The position numbers were made by a program, and so were the translations under genes. Under the pieces are notes generated by a model, which was given only the letters and a program-made list of their open reading frames with translations, was not told where the DNA came from and searched no databases. Of a stretch of 64,000 nucleotides of DNA, positions 1-8,269 are shown piece by piece. The DNA is from DASZBR01 sp035943935 (lineage in GTDB: Bacteria; Pseudomonadota; Gammaproteobacteria; DASZBR01): assembly GCA_035943935.1 (NCBI GenBank), contig DASZBR010000019.1, forward strand, positions 140,168 through 204,167, written 5' to 3'. How positions within the stretch are numbered: position 1 is the first letter of the stretch; the number at the start of each line of letters is the position of its first letter.

Positions 1-271
1 CGGCCATCATGTGATAAATCAAACCACTTAAGAAAAACCAGATAAAAAATTTGACGCTCTTGTGAGCAAACAACGTTTGAACAGAAGCAAAACCATCGGG
101 GGACGATAAAGAATTTTGGAGTACCCATACTACAAGCGGCACAAATACAAATAATAATAGCCCTGAGAGGCGATGCAAAATTGAGACTATAGCGGGAATA
201 GGAAAACTGATTGTGAACAAATTCAGATTGACCGGACGAATTTTTTTTACCGATGGTGCTTCGGTTACCAT
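1..271 (-). CDS. sdhC: Succinate dehydrogenase cytochrome b556 subunit SdhC (N-terminal part)
   Basis: The gene runs off the left edge; the first 90 codons are present. SdhC is a membrane anchor of succinate dehydrogenase (complex II) that helps bind haem b and ubiquinone. The N-terminal stretch RPVNLNLFTISFP followed by the HRLSGLL helix is the family signature; a second hydrophobic helix ends with IYHMMA, where the family has its haem-ligand histidine. The start ATG at 271 has a GGAGGGG ribosome site a few bases upstream. The rest of the sdh operon should lie to the left of the window on the same strand. Confidence 0.9.
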   Translation of the reverse strand, partial: MVTEAPSVKKIRPVNLNLFTISFPIPAIVSILHRLSGLLLFVFVPLVVWVLQNSLSSPDGFASVQTLFAHKSVKFFIWFFLSGLIYHMMA

Positions 272-363
272 GTTATCCCCTCCAGAAAGACGGAAAATTA
301 TAGCAACCAATGGGGTTTAAAAGAAGCGGGGATTATTGTTGTCATCCCTCTCCCCCACCACCA

Positions 364-472
364 CTGTCATCCTGAACGAAGCGCAGCGTAGTGAAGGACC
401 TGCTTTTTTGTTTTATAGCTAAAAAAGAAGAAGCAGGTCCTTCGTCGTGAAAAGATACTCCTCAGGATGACA
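364..472. repeat. Imperfect inverted repeat, type D (GTCATCCTGA...GGACCTGCTT)
   Basis: Arms at 364-405 and 430-472 pair over about 40 bases (TGTCATCCTGA / TCAGGATGACA at the outside, AGGACCTGCTT / AAGCAGGTCCT inside), with a short A/T-rich loop. Single arms of the same sequence recur at 25746-25792 and 45781-45804, and a related sequence forms the pair at 38924-39135, so this is a dispersed palindromic element, not a gene-specific structure. It fills most of the gene-free stretch 272-579. It could also stop transcription from either side. Confidence 0.75.
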
Positions 473-579
473 GGCCTGATGGGGGTGAGGGAAATTTCCC
501 TATATATAAGGTATACCCATCCCCTCATTCGAAAACTCGCCCCCTCTTGCACCCTTTCTTACGACGGCGCGATTCTCTG

Positions 580-990
580 TTACTTGAACCTTCCGTATCG
601 GTCAGCATTACGTATTGTAGCCTCAATTCGCAATGTATCAGAGGACGAAAAGGGAAACCGATGCAAACGGGGTGACCGCACAACATCCTCTTTTTTGGGC
701 AATGCTGGCTGTATATTTTCTGTAGACAAAACCGGCTGAACATTCGGATTTTGTTTTCGCCCTAACAACATTTCATCCAGCAACGCTTGATTAGCATTCG
801 TTAATTTTTCTCGATGCTGTGTATTAAGATATTTCAGAAGTATTTTGTAATCAATGACATCGAACCGTGGTTCTGCAAAACACGACTCACAAAATCGATT
901 TGGATTTTCATTGGATAAGGCACCCAAAATAGCAGACGTATCTTTTCGTATTGCTTCTTCAAATCTTTCTTTAAATGTGTCTTCTATCAT
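580..990 (-). CDS. Small protein of unknown function behind a PmrA-box-like promoter (candidate effector)
   Basis: 136 residues, hydrophilic, with no signal peptide or membrane helix. I do not recognise a family. The N-terminal half looks helical and holds a Cys pair (FCESCF, about residues 33-38); the C-terminal third is rich in Pro, Lys and Arg and looks disordered. A GGAG ribosome site lies six bases before the ATG at 990. The promoter carries the TTAA-N7-TTAA box shared with three other genes of unknown function in this window. On that basis it may be a secreted effector, but function is unknown. Confidence 0.6.
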   Translation of the reverse strand: MIEDTFKERFEEAIRKDTSAILGALSNENPNRFCESCFAEPRFDVIDYKILLKYLNTQHREKLTNANQALLDEMLLGRKQNPNVQPVLSTENIQPALPKKEDVVRSPRLHRFPFSSSDTLRIEATIRNADRYGRFK

Positions 991-1026
991 TAGTATCTCC
1001 GGCCACGTTCATATTATATAAGCTAG

Positions 1027-1058
1027 ATTTTACAGGAAAAACATTAAGGTTTTCTTAA
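1027..1058 (-). promoter_or_regulatory. PmrA-box-like promoter of the 136-residue protein
   Basis: Read on the minus strand: TTAA (1055-1058), seven bases, TTAA (1044-1047), eleven bases, then a -10-like TAAAAT (1027-1032). The half-sites are 11 bp apart, one helical turn, and the box is centred where a -35 would be. The same geometry recurs at 1281-1312, 15154-15185 and 46529-46560. Tandem CTTAA half-sites are the known binding pattern of PmrA in enterics, Legionella and Coxiella; assignment to PmrA is inference. Confidence 0.7.
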
Positions 1059-1061
1059 ATC

Positions 1062-1250
1062 CTAAAACTCCAACTCAAAATCTCGGCGAGGATTTCCAGG
1101 TTCATTAGTGAGAGGCTGACCTTTCACGGGTCCAAGATCTGCGCAACTCTTTTGTTTTTCCGCTTCCTCTCGAGCGACGCGATACTTGTCGTCGAAAAAT
1201 GCCTTAGGTTGTGGGATCTGCGTTTTAGGTAAGTCTGTTGGTTCGTTCAT
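1062..1250 (-). CDS. 62-residue hydrophilic protein behind a PmrA-box-like promoter
   Basis: Very small, charged and Pro-rich (PKTQIPQPK; EPGNPRRDFELEF at the end), probably disordered. No family is recognised. A GAGG ribosome site precedes the ATG at 1250. The box at 1298-1312 is the most perfect in the window (CTTAAG-N5-CTTAAG), and together with the -10 at 1281-1286 it supports this as a real gene in spite of its size. The acidic C-terminal end (DFELEF) would fit the glutamate-rich tail often seen in Dot/Icm substrates, which is only suggestive. Confidence 0.55.
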   Translation of the reverse strand: MNEPTDLPKTQIPQPKAFFDDKYRVAREEAEKQKSCADLGPVKGQPLTNEPGNPRRDFELEF

Positions 1251-1280
1251 AGTATGGCCTCTTTAGTTTAGTGTGGGCAC

Positions 1281-1312
1281 ATTATACGGAATGAACCTTA
1301 AGGTTTTCTTAA
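1281..1312 (-). promoter_or_regulatory. PmrA-box-like promoter of the 62-residue protein
   Basis: Minus strand: TTAA (1309-1312), N7, TTAA (1298-1301), N11 (1287-1297), -10 TATAAT (1281-1286, consensus match). The flanking bases extend the half-sites to CTTAAG. It is the closest to an ideal PmrA box among the four copies. Confidence 0.75.
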
Positions 1313-1340
1313 GACCCAGAATATATTAGCTTTCTGAACA

Positions 1341-4300
1341 TCAACGCCGCCTAATACCACCCAGTGGAACACCCTCTGTCGGCGGTGAAACCACATCTTG
1401 TTGTGGCTTTTCAGCCAGGAACGATGATTTAGATGATGCGGCTACAGAAGGTAATGCGGTTTTTTCATCTGGCATTTGCTTACGAACATTTTCTGGCGAT
1501 CGGACTTCATGTATCGTTTTTTCAAAATTAGCCAATAACTTATTTCGCTTCTCTGGATCAGCGATACTTTTTATTTCAGCAAAAGCCTCGAGTAATTTTA
1601 CAATTCCCGGAAGCTTGTTCACTCTCGCCCAATCCAATGCCGTTTCTCCATCTTGATTAACCAGATCTATTTTTGCGCCCGCTTTCAATAAGGCTACAAC
1701 AACATCAACATGCCCTCTTGCACATAAATAATGCAAGGGAGCATTGCCTTCTTTATCTGATACATGCACTGAAGCGCCATGTTTAACTAATAATGCTATT
1801 GCTTGATCGTCTTCTCTTTCACAGGCATCGAGCAATAATACATCTTCCTCCCTGCTCTTAAAGGGATCTCTATTTATACATTTAATTTCAGGATTTGCGC
1901 CTTTGCTTAATAACAATTCCATCCCATCATAAAAACCATGGTCATACGCATGCTTTAACAATTCACCTTCACGCCAATTGGGATCCGCGTGATATTTTTC
2001 CAACAATAACCGTGCAACGTCTACGCGTTTATTTTTAAGCGCTATACTCAAAAGCGAGTCAATGCGTTTCTGATCCGCTTTGATATGTTTTTCTAATAAT
2101 AAATCTACAACTTCAACGCGCCCGTCTTTACATGCTGCTTTTAGCAAAGACATTTCTATAAAGGGATTGGGCTCCGTTCTCCTCCCGAGAATATAACTCA
2201 TCCTATCTCGCGGTTTATTTGCCTCTTCATCCAATACTTTTGGCTTCGCTCCCTTTTGAAGTAGCCTGTCAAGCAGCTCCAGATGTTTATTGTCATACGC
2301 AATTTGTACCGGCGTTTTTCCTTCTTCTAATCGCGTATTAATATTCACACCCTCATCTAATAATTTTTGTACCGCTGCAATATCGCCTCTTTCACACGCC
2401 ATACGCATCGGTGGCTTGGGTTCTTCACCATTCTCGATGGCCTCAGTCTGTTGTGAGATAAATACTTCGAGCGGATGATCGATATTTACATTGCCTTGTA
2501 AAACTCGCTCAAACACTTTTTCTAATTGCCAACCCCCCATTTTCTCTTCCATCTTCTGAAATAAATATCCCATCGGCATCATTTGAGCTTTATTAAAAAC
2601 ATCGTGATCCGCATGATTTTCAAGCAATACATTAATAACGGCTTTGTGCTCCCCTCGACACGCTACATGCAAAGGCGTGTTCCACGCTTTATCCAAGGCG
2701 TTCACCTGAGCGCCTTTTTCCAATAAAAACTTTACCAATTCAACGTGACCGTGTTCACACGCAATATGTAATAACGTCTGGCCCTTTTTTATTTTGGCAT
2801 TGATATCTACGCCATGTTCTAAATAATATCCCACCACTCCAATTTGTCCGTGCGCACAGGCGGTATACAGCACTGATTCGCCTCGATAATTTCTTGCAGC
2901 TTCATCTGCCCCGCGTTGCACTAATAATTTTACGACATCGACTTGTCCATATTTACATGCCGTATGTAACGGTGTATCACGCGCAGAGGTTTCTGCATTG
3001 ATGTTTACGCCTTTATTTAATAAGAAATCGACAACGGCAACACGTCCGTGCTCACACGCCGTATGTAAGAGCGATTCCAATTCTGGTGATGAAATAGATT
3101 GATAAAAGTCTTTTTCTAGCAATAACTTGAGTACATCGACATAGCCTTTTTCGCAAACCATTTGCAGCAGTGTTTTATTTTCATTTCTTTGCAAGAAAGT
3201 TTTATCCTCTTCATCTTTATCAAGACGTATTCTTGCACCGTGTTCACATAAAAACTGAGCCATTTCAACATGACCTTCTTCACAGGCTCTTTCTAAACCA
3301 TATTCCAATATATCAGCCGAAATATTTTTATACAGCTCTTTTTCGAATAATAGTGCAGCCATGTTCACATGCCCATTTTCACACGCCACAATTAATAGTC
3401 GTTCATTCTTGCGACTTTCTTTAGGTTCCAATGTAAGCCCATGATCAAATAATGTTCTTGCAACATCGACGTTGCCGTTTACACAGGCATTCTCCAATAA
3501 ATCATCAAGTTTTTTCACATAGTCATTCTTGTTCGAAGACGACAGATCCAACCCTTTAAATTCCACATATTTTTTATAGACATCACTTTCCATGAATATT
3601 TTTACGACTTCAGCATGACCTTTTGTACAGGCAATATTAAACTCTTCATCGAGCCACAACTGCCAAGGCTCTTTCTGCGCTTCTTTTTCGAGTAGTACTC
3701 TGACAACCTCAGCATGCCCCTGTTCACACGCAAAATATAAAACCGATTTCTGGTCATAGGTATGACTATTTACATCTGCGCCTTGTTCCAATAAAAACTG
3801 AACGACTTTTAGATGACCGTGCTCACTGGCAATATGTAATAACGTTTTACCATTTGCATCTCGATTAGCCGTTATATTTACGCCTTTTTGTTGCAATAAT
3901 TTTAAGCCGTCGAGATCGCCTTGCTCACACTTCCCGTCCGCCGTTTGATCTTTTAATGTTTTAACAATGGGATCCTCTTTAAGTTCAGCAGGAATTAAAT
4001 GAAACGGTGTATGTCTCGATCCATCCAAACTATTTACCTCTGCACCTTTATTTAATAATAATTTTATTGTTTCGATATTTCCTGCCTGACAGGCAAGATG
4101 TAACGGAGATCTCCCTTGTCTATCCGGTGCATTTATATCAAAGCTTAAATTCAATGCTGCAACAACAAGCTCAACGCGTCGGAGTTTACAGGCAAAATGT
4201 AACAACGATTCTCCAAAATCAAAACCTAAATGATTTAAGTCGGCTCCAGCATCAAGATAGGTTTGAATAAACGAACCGCGTCCTCGCTGCACAGCTTGAC

Positions 4301-5840
4301 GTAACATTTGTGTAGCAGTTTCTTGGGGAGAATCTCCTAAACCCTGAATACATTTTTTGATCGTACTTTCTGTTCCATAGAGCGCAACTAATGCGAGAAC
4401 TTCTGCTTCGTCATAGCTTGCTTTATCTTTTTCAGACATTTTCAGATAAAAATCTAGCGCTTCTTCGGGGTTTAAAATTAATTCGGCATATAACGGACGA
4501 TCTTTACTGTACAGTCTGCATTGATATACAGAATCACGATATTTGTCATACCCTTGCAGTGATACGGGTTGCGTAGTTTCATACATTAAATCTTGTGGCG
4601 TCGCTCCACCGCGACCAATATTGACGCAACGAATTCCATTTTTACCTTCAAGATGTTTTGCTAGTGCAACGGTTAATTTTGTGACGGTTGTTTCGGGAAT
4701 TCGCGGCTGGCTTTCGTCTGAATCTAAAACAATCGTATCAGACGCCACTCCATCAACCGATACGCTTCTCCATGGCCAGGTTTGCGCAACAATATCTTTT
4801 ACCGGAATATCTTCAATGGTATTAACCTTTTCTTTGTCTTTGGGTATTTTTCCTTTGCACATCACGTAAAACCCAGAATTTTCTCGTATCATTCCGTATT
4901 TCGCACATTCTTCTCCTTCTCGGCCCAAACTCTGACAACATGCCGTGAGATATCCCAATACTGCGCCTTTAGGATCGCCATGACTAAGCTTTACGACATA
5001 ATAACCTTTACAACCAAACTCACTTCCATCAATAAAAACCGGAGGAATAATTTCATCACTGCTTTTAATTTTTTTTATTTGCGGTTTAACTTCATCCAAA
5101 TATTTATTAAAAATATTTTCGGGAACATACACACCTTCAGATTGGCACTTTGAAAAAATTTCTGCGGCTTTTTTATCTTCATCGGCACGCGCAAATTTCA
5201 TTTTGATTTGAGCATCTAATATCGTTTGGATTAAACTTTTTCCGGTGGGGCTTTCAGGACTTGTTTTACTCACATCGGATATTTTTGCTTTTGTTAATAA
5301 CTCAGGTAATTTTGAAGGGTCGGTTAAAATAAAACTGTTTCGGACTTGATCATTGATTAAATAATTTTTACAGAATGACTGCCAGGCTTTAACATCCCAA
5401 TTACTATTTTCAGGCATATTAAATAAACAGGCATCATGGATGGGTCTATTAGACGTATTATTTTTACTGTGATACTTTTCTAAATACTGCAATGCTGATC
5501 TCACATCACCAAACATTACTGTTAATTTACGCGCATGAGTTTCAGCGTTTTGCGTACCTTCCAAGAAATCTGTCACGATCATGACACCCAACAACGTGCG
5601 ATAAATATCGGGATCCAATCCATGTTGAGAGGGGATTTGAGTTTTTTTTGCGCGTTCAAGTTGGTTGATCACTTTTTTATAATTATCGTCGTCAGTATTT
5701 TTGCCAGCTTTTTGCAGTATTTGCTGAACTTTACCCAGATCTGTTTCTCTCAGCGCTTCTTCGAGCTGATATAAAATATGCCGTTTGTCTTCTTTTGGAC
5801 TTTTTTGACTACTTTCCCGTGACATACTCCCCTCCGACAC
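1341..5840 (-). CDS. Giant ankyrin-repeat protein, candidate host-directed effector
   Basis: 1499 residues. The N-terminal third (about 1-500) has no ankyrin repeats; within it residues about 290-370 hold a compact Cys- and Trp-containing segment (LTACCQSLG ... GFYVMCK ... VAQTWPWRS ... VLDSDE), which resembles a domain I recall from other large Legionella/Coxiella proteins with an acetyltransferase-like look; that is memory, not proof. From about residue 545 to 1400 there are some 20 or more ankyrin repeats (LLHIACEHGHVELVKFLLEKGA type). The C-terminal about 90 residues are Ser/Pro/Lys-rich and disordered, ending in GGIRRR. No signal peptide or membrane helix. Upstream there is no PmrA-type box; a CCTATATATAGG palindrome sits at 5863-5874. 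Ankyrin arrays bind host proteins in known intracellular bacteria, so an effector role is plausible. Confidence 0.85.
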   Translation of the reverse strand: MSEGSMSRESSQKSPKEDKRHILYQLEEALRETDLGKVQQILQKAGKNTDDDNYKKVINQLERAKKTQIPSQHGLDPDIYRTLLGVMIVTDFLEGTQNAETHARKLTVMFGDVRSALQYLEKYHSKNNTSNRPIHDACLFNMPENSNWDVKAWQSFCKNYLINDQVRNSFILTDPSKLPELLTKAKISDVSKTSPESPTGKSLIQTILDAQIKMKFARADEDKKAAEIFSKCQSEGVYVPENIFNKYLDEVKPQIKKIKSSDEIIPPVFIDGSEFGCKGYYVVKLSHGDPKGAVLGYLTACCQSLGREGEECAKYGMIRENSGFYVMCKGKIPKDKEKVNTIEDIPVKDIVAQTWPWRSVSVDGVASDTIVLDSDESQPRIPETTVTKLTVALAKHLEGKNGIRCVNIGRGGATPQDLMYETTQPVSLQGYDKYRDSVYQCRLYSKDRPLYAELILNPEEALDFYLKMSEKDKASYDEAEVLALVALYGTESTIKKCIQGLGDSPQETATQMLRQAVQRGRGSFIQTYLDAGADLNHLGFDFGESLLHFACKLRRVELVVAALNLSFDINAPDRQGRSPLHLACQAGNIETIKLLLNKGAEVNSLDGSRHTPFHLIPAELKEDPIVKTLKDQTADGKCEQGDLDGLKLLQQKGVNITANRDANGKTLLHIASEHGHLKVVQFLLEQGADVNSHTYDQKSVLYFACEQGHAEVVRVLLEKEAQKEPWQLWLDEEFNIACTKGHAEVVKIFMESDVYKKYVEFKGLDLSSSNKNDYVKKLDDLLENACVNGNVDVARTLFDHGLTLEPKESRKNERLLIVACENGHVNMAALLFEKELYKNISADILEYGLERACEEGHVEMAQFLCEHGARIRLDKDEEDKTFLQRNENKTLLQMVCEKGYVDVLKLLLEKDFYQSISSPELESLLHTACEHGRVAVVDFLLNKGVNINAETSARDTPLHTACKYGQVDVVKLLVQRGADEAARNYRGESVLYTACAHGQIGVVGYYLEHGVDINAKIKKGQTLLHIACEHGHVELVKFLLEKGAQVNALDKAWNTPLHVACRGEHKAVINVLLENHADHDVFNKAQMMPMGYLFQKMEEKMGGWQLEKVFERVLQGNVNIDHPLEVFISQQTEAIENGEEPKPPMRMACERGDIAAVQKLLDEGVNINTRLEEGKTPVQIAYDNKHLELLDRLLQKGAKPKVLDEEANKPRDRMSYILGRRTEPNPFIEMSLLKAACKDGRVEVVDLLLEKHIKADQKRIDSLLSIALKNKRVDVARLLLEKYHADPNWREGELLKHAYDHGFYDGMELLLSKGANPEIKCINRDPFKSREEDVLLLDACEREDDQAIALLVKHGASVHVSDKEGNAPLHYLCARGHVDVVVALLKAGAKIDLVNQDGETALDWARVNKLPGIVKLLEAFAEIKSIADPEKRNKLLANFEKTIHEVRSPENVRKQMPDEKTALPSVAASSKSSFLAEKPQQDVVSPPTEGVPLGGIRRR

Positions 5841-5933
5841 GTCTTTTACTCTCTATATACACCCTATATATAGGTATAGATCATATCTGAGAGTTTGGGG
5901 AAGGCTCTAGAATATAGCCCGCGCCAAAAGCAC

Positions 5934-5961
5934 TTGACAATTGTATCCCATGGGATACAAT
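5934..5961 (+). promoter_or_regulatory. Toxin-antitoxin promoter with a perfect 20-bp palindrome between -35 and -10
   Basis: A consensus -35 TTGACA (5934-5939) and a -10 TACAAT (5956-5961) are separated by 16 bases. The spacer and its edge hold the perfect palindrome TTGTATCCCATGGGATACAA (5941-5960). This is the expected place for an autoregulatory operator bound by the HigA-type antitoxin downstream. Transcription would begin at about 5967-5969, on the toxin start codon itself. Confidence 0.8.
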
Positions 5962-5966
5962 TCGGC

Positions 5967-6302
5967 ATGCACATCGTAATAAAAAAACATCTTGAGATTT
6001 ACACCCTACCCAATGGCGAACAACCATTCATTGAATGGCTTGAATCCTTGGATGACCAAATACGCTATAGAGTAAAAACACGACTCGATAGAGTAGCACT
6101 GGGAAATTTGGGTGACTATAAGTCAATCAGTGATGGGATATTTGAACTAAGATTAGCGTTTGGCTCAGGTTACCGAATTTACTTTGGGCAAGATAATAAC
6201 ACTGTCATTTTGTTATTGTGTGGCGGAGACAAGAAGTCTCAACAAAAAGATATTAAAAAAGCTATTCACTACTGGAAATTATATAGAGGCAGGAACGTAT
6301 GA
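5967..6302 (+). CDS. RelE/HigB-type toxin (Gp49-like addiction module killer)
   Basis: 111 residues from the ATG at 5967. The protein matches the plasmid-type killer family: LPNGEQPFIEWLESLDDQ at the start, GDYKSI, FELRLAFGSGYRIYF in the core, and the end pattern GGDKKSQQKDIKKA. Members are ribosome-dependent mRNA endonucleases. A longer reading from 5895 would begin upstream of the promoter and is rejected. With this start there is almost no leader, so the message may be leaderless. The gene ends in a 4-bp overlap (ATGA) with the antitoxin, giving the reversed toxin-first order of higBA. Confidence 0.88.
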   Translation: MHIVIKKHLEIYTLPNGEQPFIEWLESLDDQIRYRVKTRLDRVALGNLGDYKSISDGIFELRLAFGSGYRIYFGQDNNTVILLLCGGDKKSQQKDIKKAIHYWKLYRGRNV

Positions 6303-6586
6303 AAACCAAAGACTATCAAGAGTATTTAATTCACTCTTTAAAAAATCCTAAAGAAGCGGCGGGATATTTAAACGCCGCTTTAGAAGATGGAGACATCGAC
6401 GCATTTTTGCTTGCTTTACAAAATGTGGTTAAAGCACAAGGTGGCGTAGCAGATCTTGCCAAGAAAACTCACAAAAGCCGAACAAGCTTATATAAAGCAT
6501 TTTCTAAACGAGGCAACCCGTATTTAAAAAATACGAATGAAATTTTATCTGCCATGGGAATGCATTTAGCGGTTGTTGCTGGATAA
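6299..6586 (+). CDS. HigA-type antitoxin, helix-turn-helix
   Basis: 95 residues. It belongs to the putative addiction-module antidote family: an N-terminal segment (YLNAALEDGDIDAFLLALQNVVKAQGG) and a Cro-like helix-turn-helix (ADLAKKTHKSRTSLYKAFSK, about residues 53-72) ending with MGMHLAVVAG. It should bind and neutralise the upstream toxin and repress the operon through the palindrome at 5941-5960. The start codon overlaps the toxin stop. The gene ends one base before the convergent pilD stop, so the two share a boundary. Confidence 0.9.
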   Translation: MKTKDYQEYLIHSLKNPKEAAGYLNAALEDGDIDAFLLALQNVVKAQGGVADLAKKTHKSRTSLYKAFSKRGNPYLKNTNEILSAMGMHLAVVAG

Positions 6587-7324
6587 TCAAAAAAACACCT
6601 GCTTACCCCACAACAACACAACCCAACCGGCGACAGCCAAATACGGCCCAAAGGCTATAGCTGTTTTACTGTTGGCATTTTTAAAAACAATTAACGCAAT
6701 GGCCACAACGGATCCTAATAACGCCGCGACCAATACAATCCAAGGTAACGCTTGCCAACCGGTCCACGCACCTAACGCCGCGAGTAATTTAAAATCACCG
6801 TATCCCATGCCTTCGCGTTTCGTGACAAACTCATACAGTTTCGCGATACACCATAAACTGAAATAACCCGTCGCGGCTCCAATAATTGCTTCTGATGGAG
6901 TTGTAAATCCGGGCAAAATACTGACCAATAAACCCAGCCATAATAAAGAAAGCGTTAAGTCATCGGGTAATATTTGATGCTCAAAATCAATAAAAATTAA
7001 ACTGATTAACATTAAGCTAAATACAACCGTTTCGAAAAATAATCGTCCCGATCCAAAATGAAAATACAAAAACGCACAGGTTACGCCCGTTAAAATTTCT
7101 ACCAGTGGATAAATCCAGCTGATGGGTTTATGACAAAATGCACATTTGCCTTTGAGATAAAAATAACTAAAGACAGGAATATTGTGGATCCATTTCAATT
7201 TATGTTTGCATTTCGGACACTGTGACGCAGGGAATACAATAGAAAGTTCTTTGGGCATTCGGTATATCACAACATTTAAAAAACTACCCAGACAAAGACC
7301 GACTAAAAAAATTAATAAAATCAC
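6587..7324 (-). CDS. pilD: Prepilin peptidase / N-methyltransferase PilD
   Basis: An inner-membrane aspartyl protease that cleaves type IV prepilins after Gly and methylates the new N-terminus. Visible: the N-terminal LGSFLNVVIYRMP box, two CxxC pairs (CPKC ... CAFC) for zinc, and the two catalytic aspartates in DFEHQILPD and GYGDFKLLA, with several membrane helices between. I choose the GTG at 7324, whose first base overlaps the pilC stop and which has GGAGGG upstream; a longer reading to 7411 would run into pilC. The 245 residues are somewhat shorter than usual. Last gene of the pilA-B-C-D operon. Confidence 0.92.
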   Translation of the reverse strand: MILLIFLVGLCLGSFLNVVIYRMPKELSIVFPASQCPKCKHKLKWIHNIPVFSYFYLKGKCAFCHKPISWIYPLVEILTGVTCAFLYFHFGSGRLFFETVVFSLMLISLIFIDFEHQILPDDLTLSLLWLGLLVSILPGFTTPSEAIIGAATGYFSLWCIAKLYEFVTKREGMGYGDFKLLAALGAWTGWQALPWIVLVAALLGSVVAIALIVFKNANSKTAIAFGPYLAVAGWVVLLWGKQVFF

Positions 7325-8262
7325 TACACCACCCTCCCTAGTTGAAACACGGGTAAATACATTGCGATCACTAAACCGCCAATAAATACGCCCATAAAAA
7401 TCATGATGCACGGCTCAAGTAATTGTGTCACTTTTGAAAGCACGGCATCAATTTCTGTCTCGGTAATCACTGCTACGCGACTTAACATATGACTTAACTT
7501 CCCCGACGCCTCCCCGACTTTGATCATTTGAATCATGAGAGGAGAAAATCGACCGGTGGATTGTAGCGCGTTTGACAGCATTTCGCCTCTTAAAATTTGT
7601 TCGCGGGCGGCTAATTCTGACATCAAATACAAGGCGTCCACTAAAGGCACGCCTGCATCTAATAATATCGCCAAGGTTCGCGCCAATCTGGCTATGATAA
7701 TTTTATTGTTGATTTTGCTTATGAGAGGCAAATGTAATAATTTTTTGGCCTGAAAATAAACCAACCCACCAAACCCTAATACTACAAAAATTATAAGATA
7801 CCAATAATTTTTAATTAAATTAGAGATACCAATTACTAGGCGAGTCAGAAACGGCAATTCAGCACCCATGCTCACAAATAAACTTTCAAATTGAGGAACG
7901 ATAAATAATAACAGCGCGGTTGAAATTAAAATGGCTATGACAAAAACAACTATGGGATAAAATATGGCTTTTATAACCCTTGATTTAAATTCGGTTATTT
8001 TATCGTGATAATCAGCTAAGTTATTTAATATTGTGGGTAATGCGGCGGCTCGCTCTCCTGCTTCTAATAATTTACAGGTGAGGGGTGAATATAATTTAGG
8101 GTATTGCGAACATGATTTTGATAGCGGTAATCCAGACTCAACGTTTGATTTAATATTATTGAGTATGGGTTTACTTTTGGTGGGAGCGCTTTCGGCTAAA
8201 ATAGTGAGCGCAGTGACGAGGGGGACGTTGGCGTTGAGGAGGATGGCGAGGTCACGGATCAT
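7324..8262 (-). CDS. pilC: Type IV pilus inner-membrane platform protein PilC (short)
   Basis: Two GspF/PilC domains are present: residues about 1-130 and 190-312, each with the family's LLxAGVPLxxAL and IKVGExSGxL patterns and membrane helices near 95-125, 160-180 and 285-305. PilC is the membrane platform on which PilB/PilT act during pilus extension. At 312 residues it is roughly 80-90 shorter than typical PilC, and the missing part is the N-terminal cytoplasmic lead-in. The ATG at 8262 has GTGAAAGA upstream and lies seven bases after the pilB stop, so the short form appears to be the encoded one. Confidence 0.9.
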   Translation of the reverse strand: MIRDLAILLNANVPLVTALTILAESAPTKSKPILNNIKSNVESGLPLSKSCSQYPKLYSPLTCKLLEAGERAAALPTILNNLADYHDKITEFKSRVIKAIFYPIVVFVIAILISTALLLFIVPQFESLFVSMGAELPFLTRLVIGISNLIKNYWYLIIFVVLGFGGLVYFQAKKLLHLPLISKINNKIIIARLARTLAILLDAGVPLVDALYLMSELAAREQILRGEMLSNALQSTGRFSPLMIQMIKVGEASGKLSHMLSRVAVITETEIDAVLSKVTQLLEPCIMIFMGVFIGGLVIAMYLPVFQLGRVV

Positions 8263-8269
8263 TATTCTT

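Noticed and set aside
467..739. 90-residue plus-strand frame over the small gene at 580-990
   Set aside because: It starts inside the type D palindrome and is antisense to a minus-strand gene that has its own promoter and ribosome site.
4007..5153. Several plus-strand frames of 60-120 residues inside the large ankyrin gene
   Set aside because: They are shadows of the minus-strand gene, without ribosome sites, and have repeated Tyr/His/Leu compositions produced by antisense ankyrin codons.
5863..5874. CCTATATATAGG palindrome upstream of the giant ankyrin gene as operator
   Set aside because: Short and entirely A/T in the centre; likely a chance palindrome in a promoter-like A/T-rich region. 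Not supported by any repeat elsewhere.
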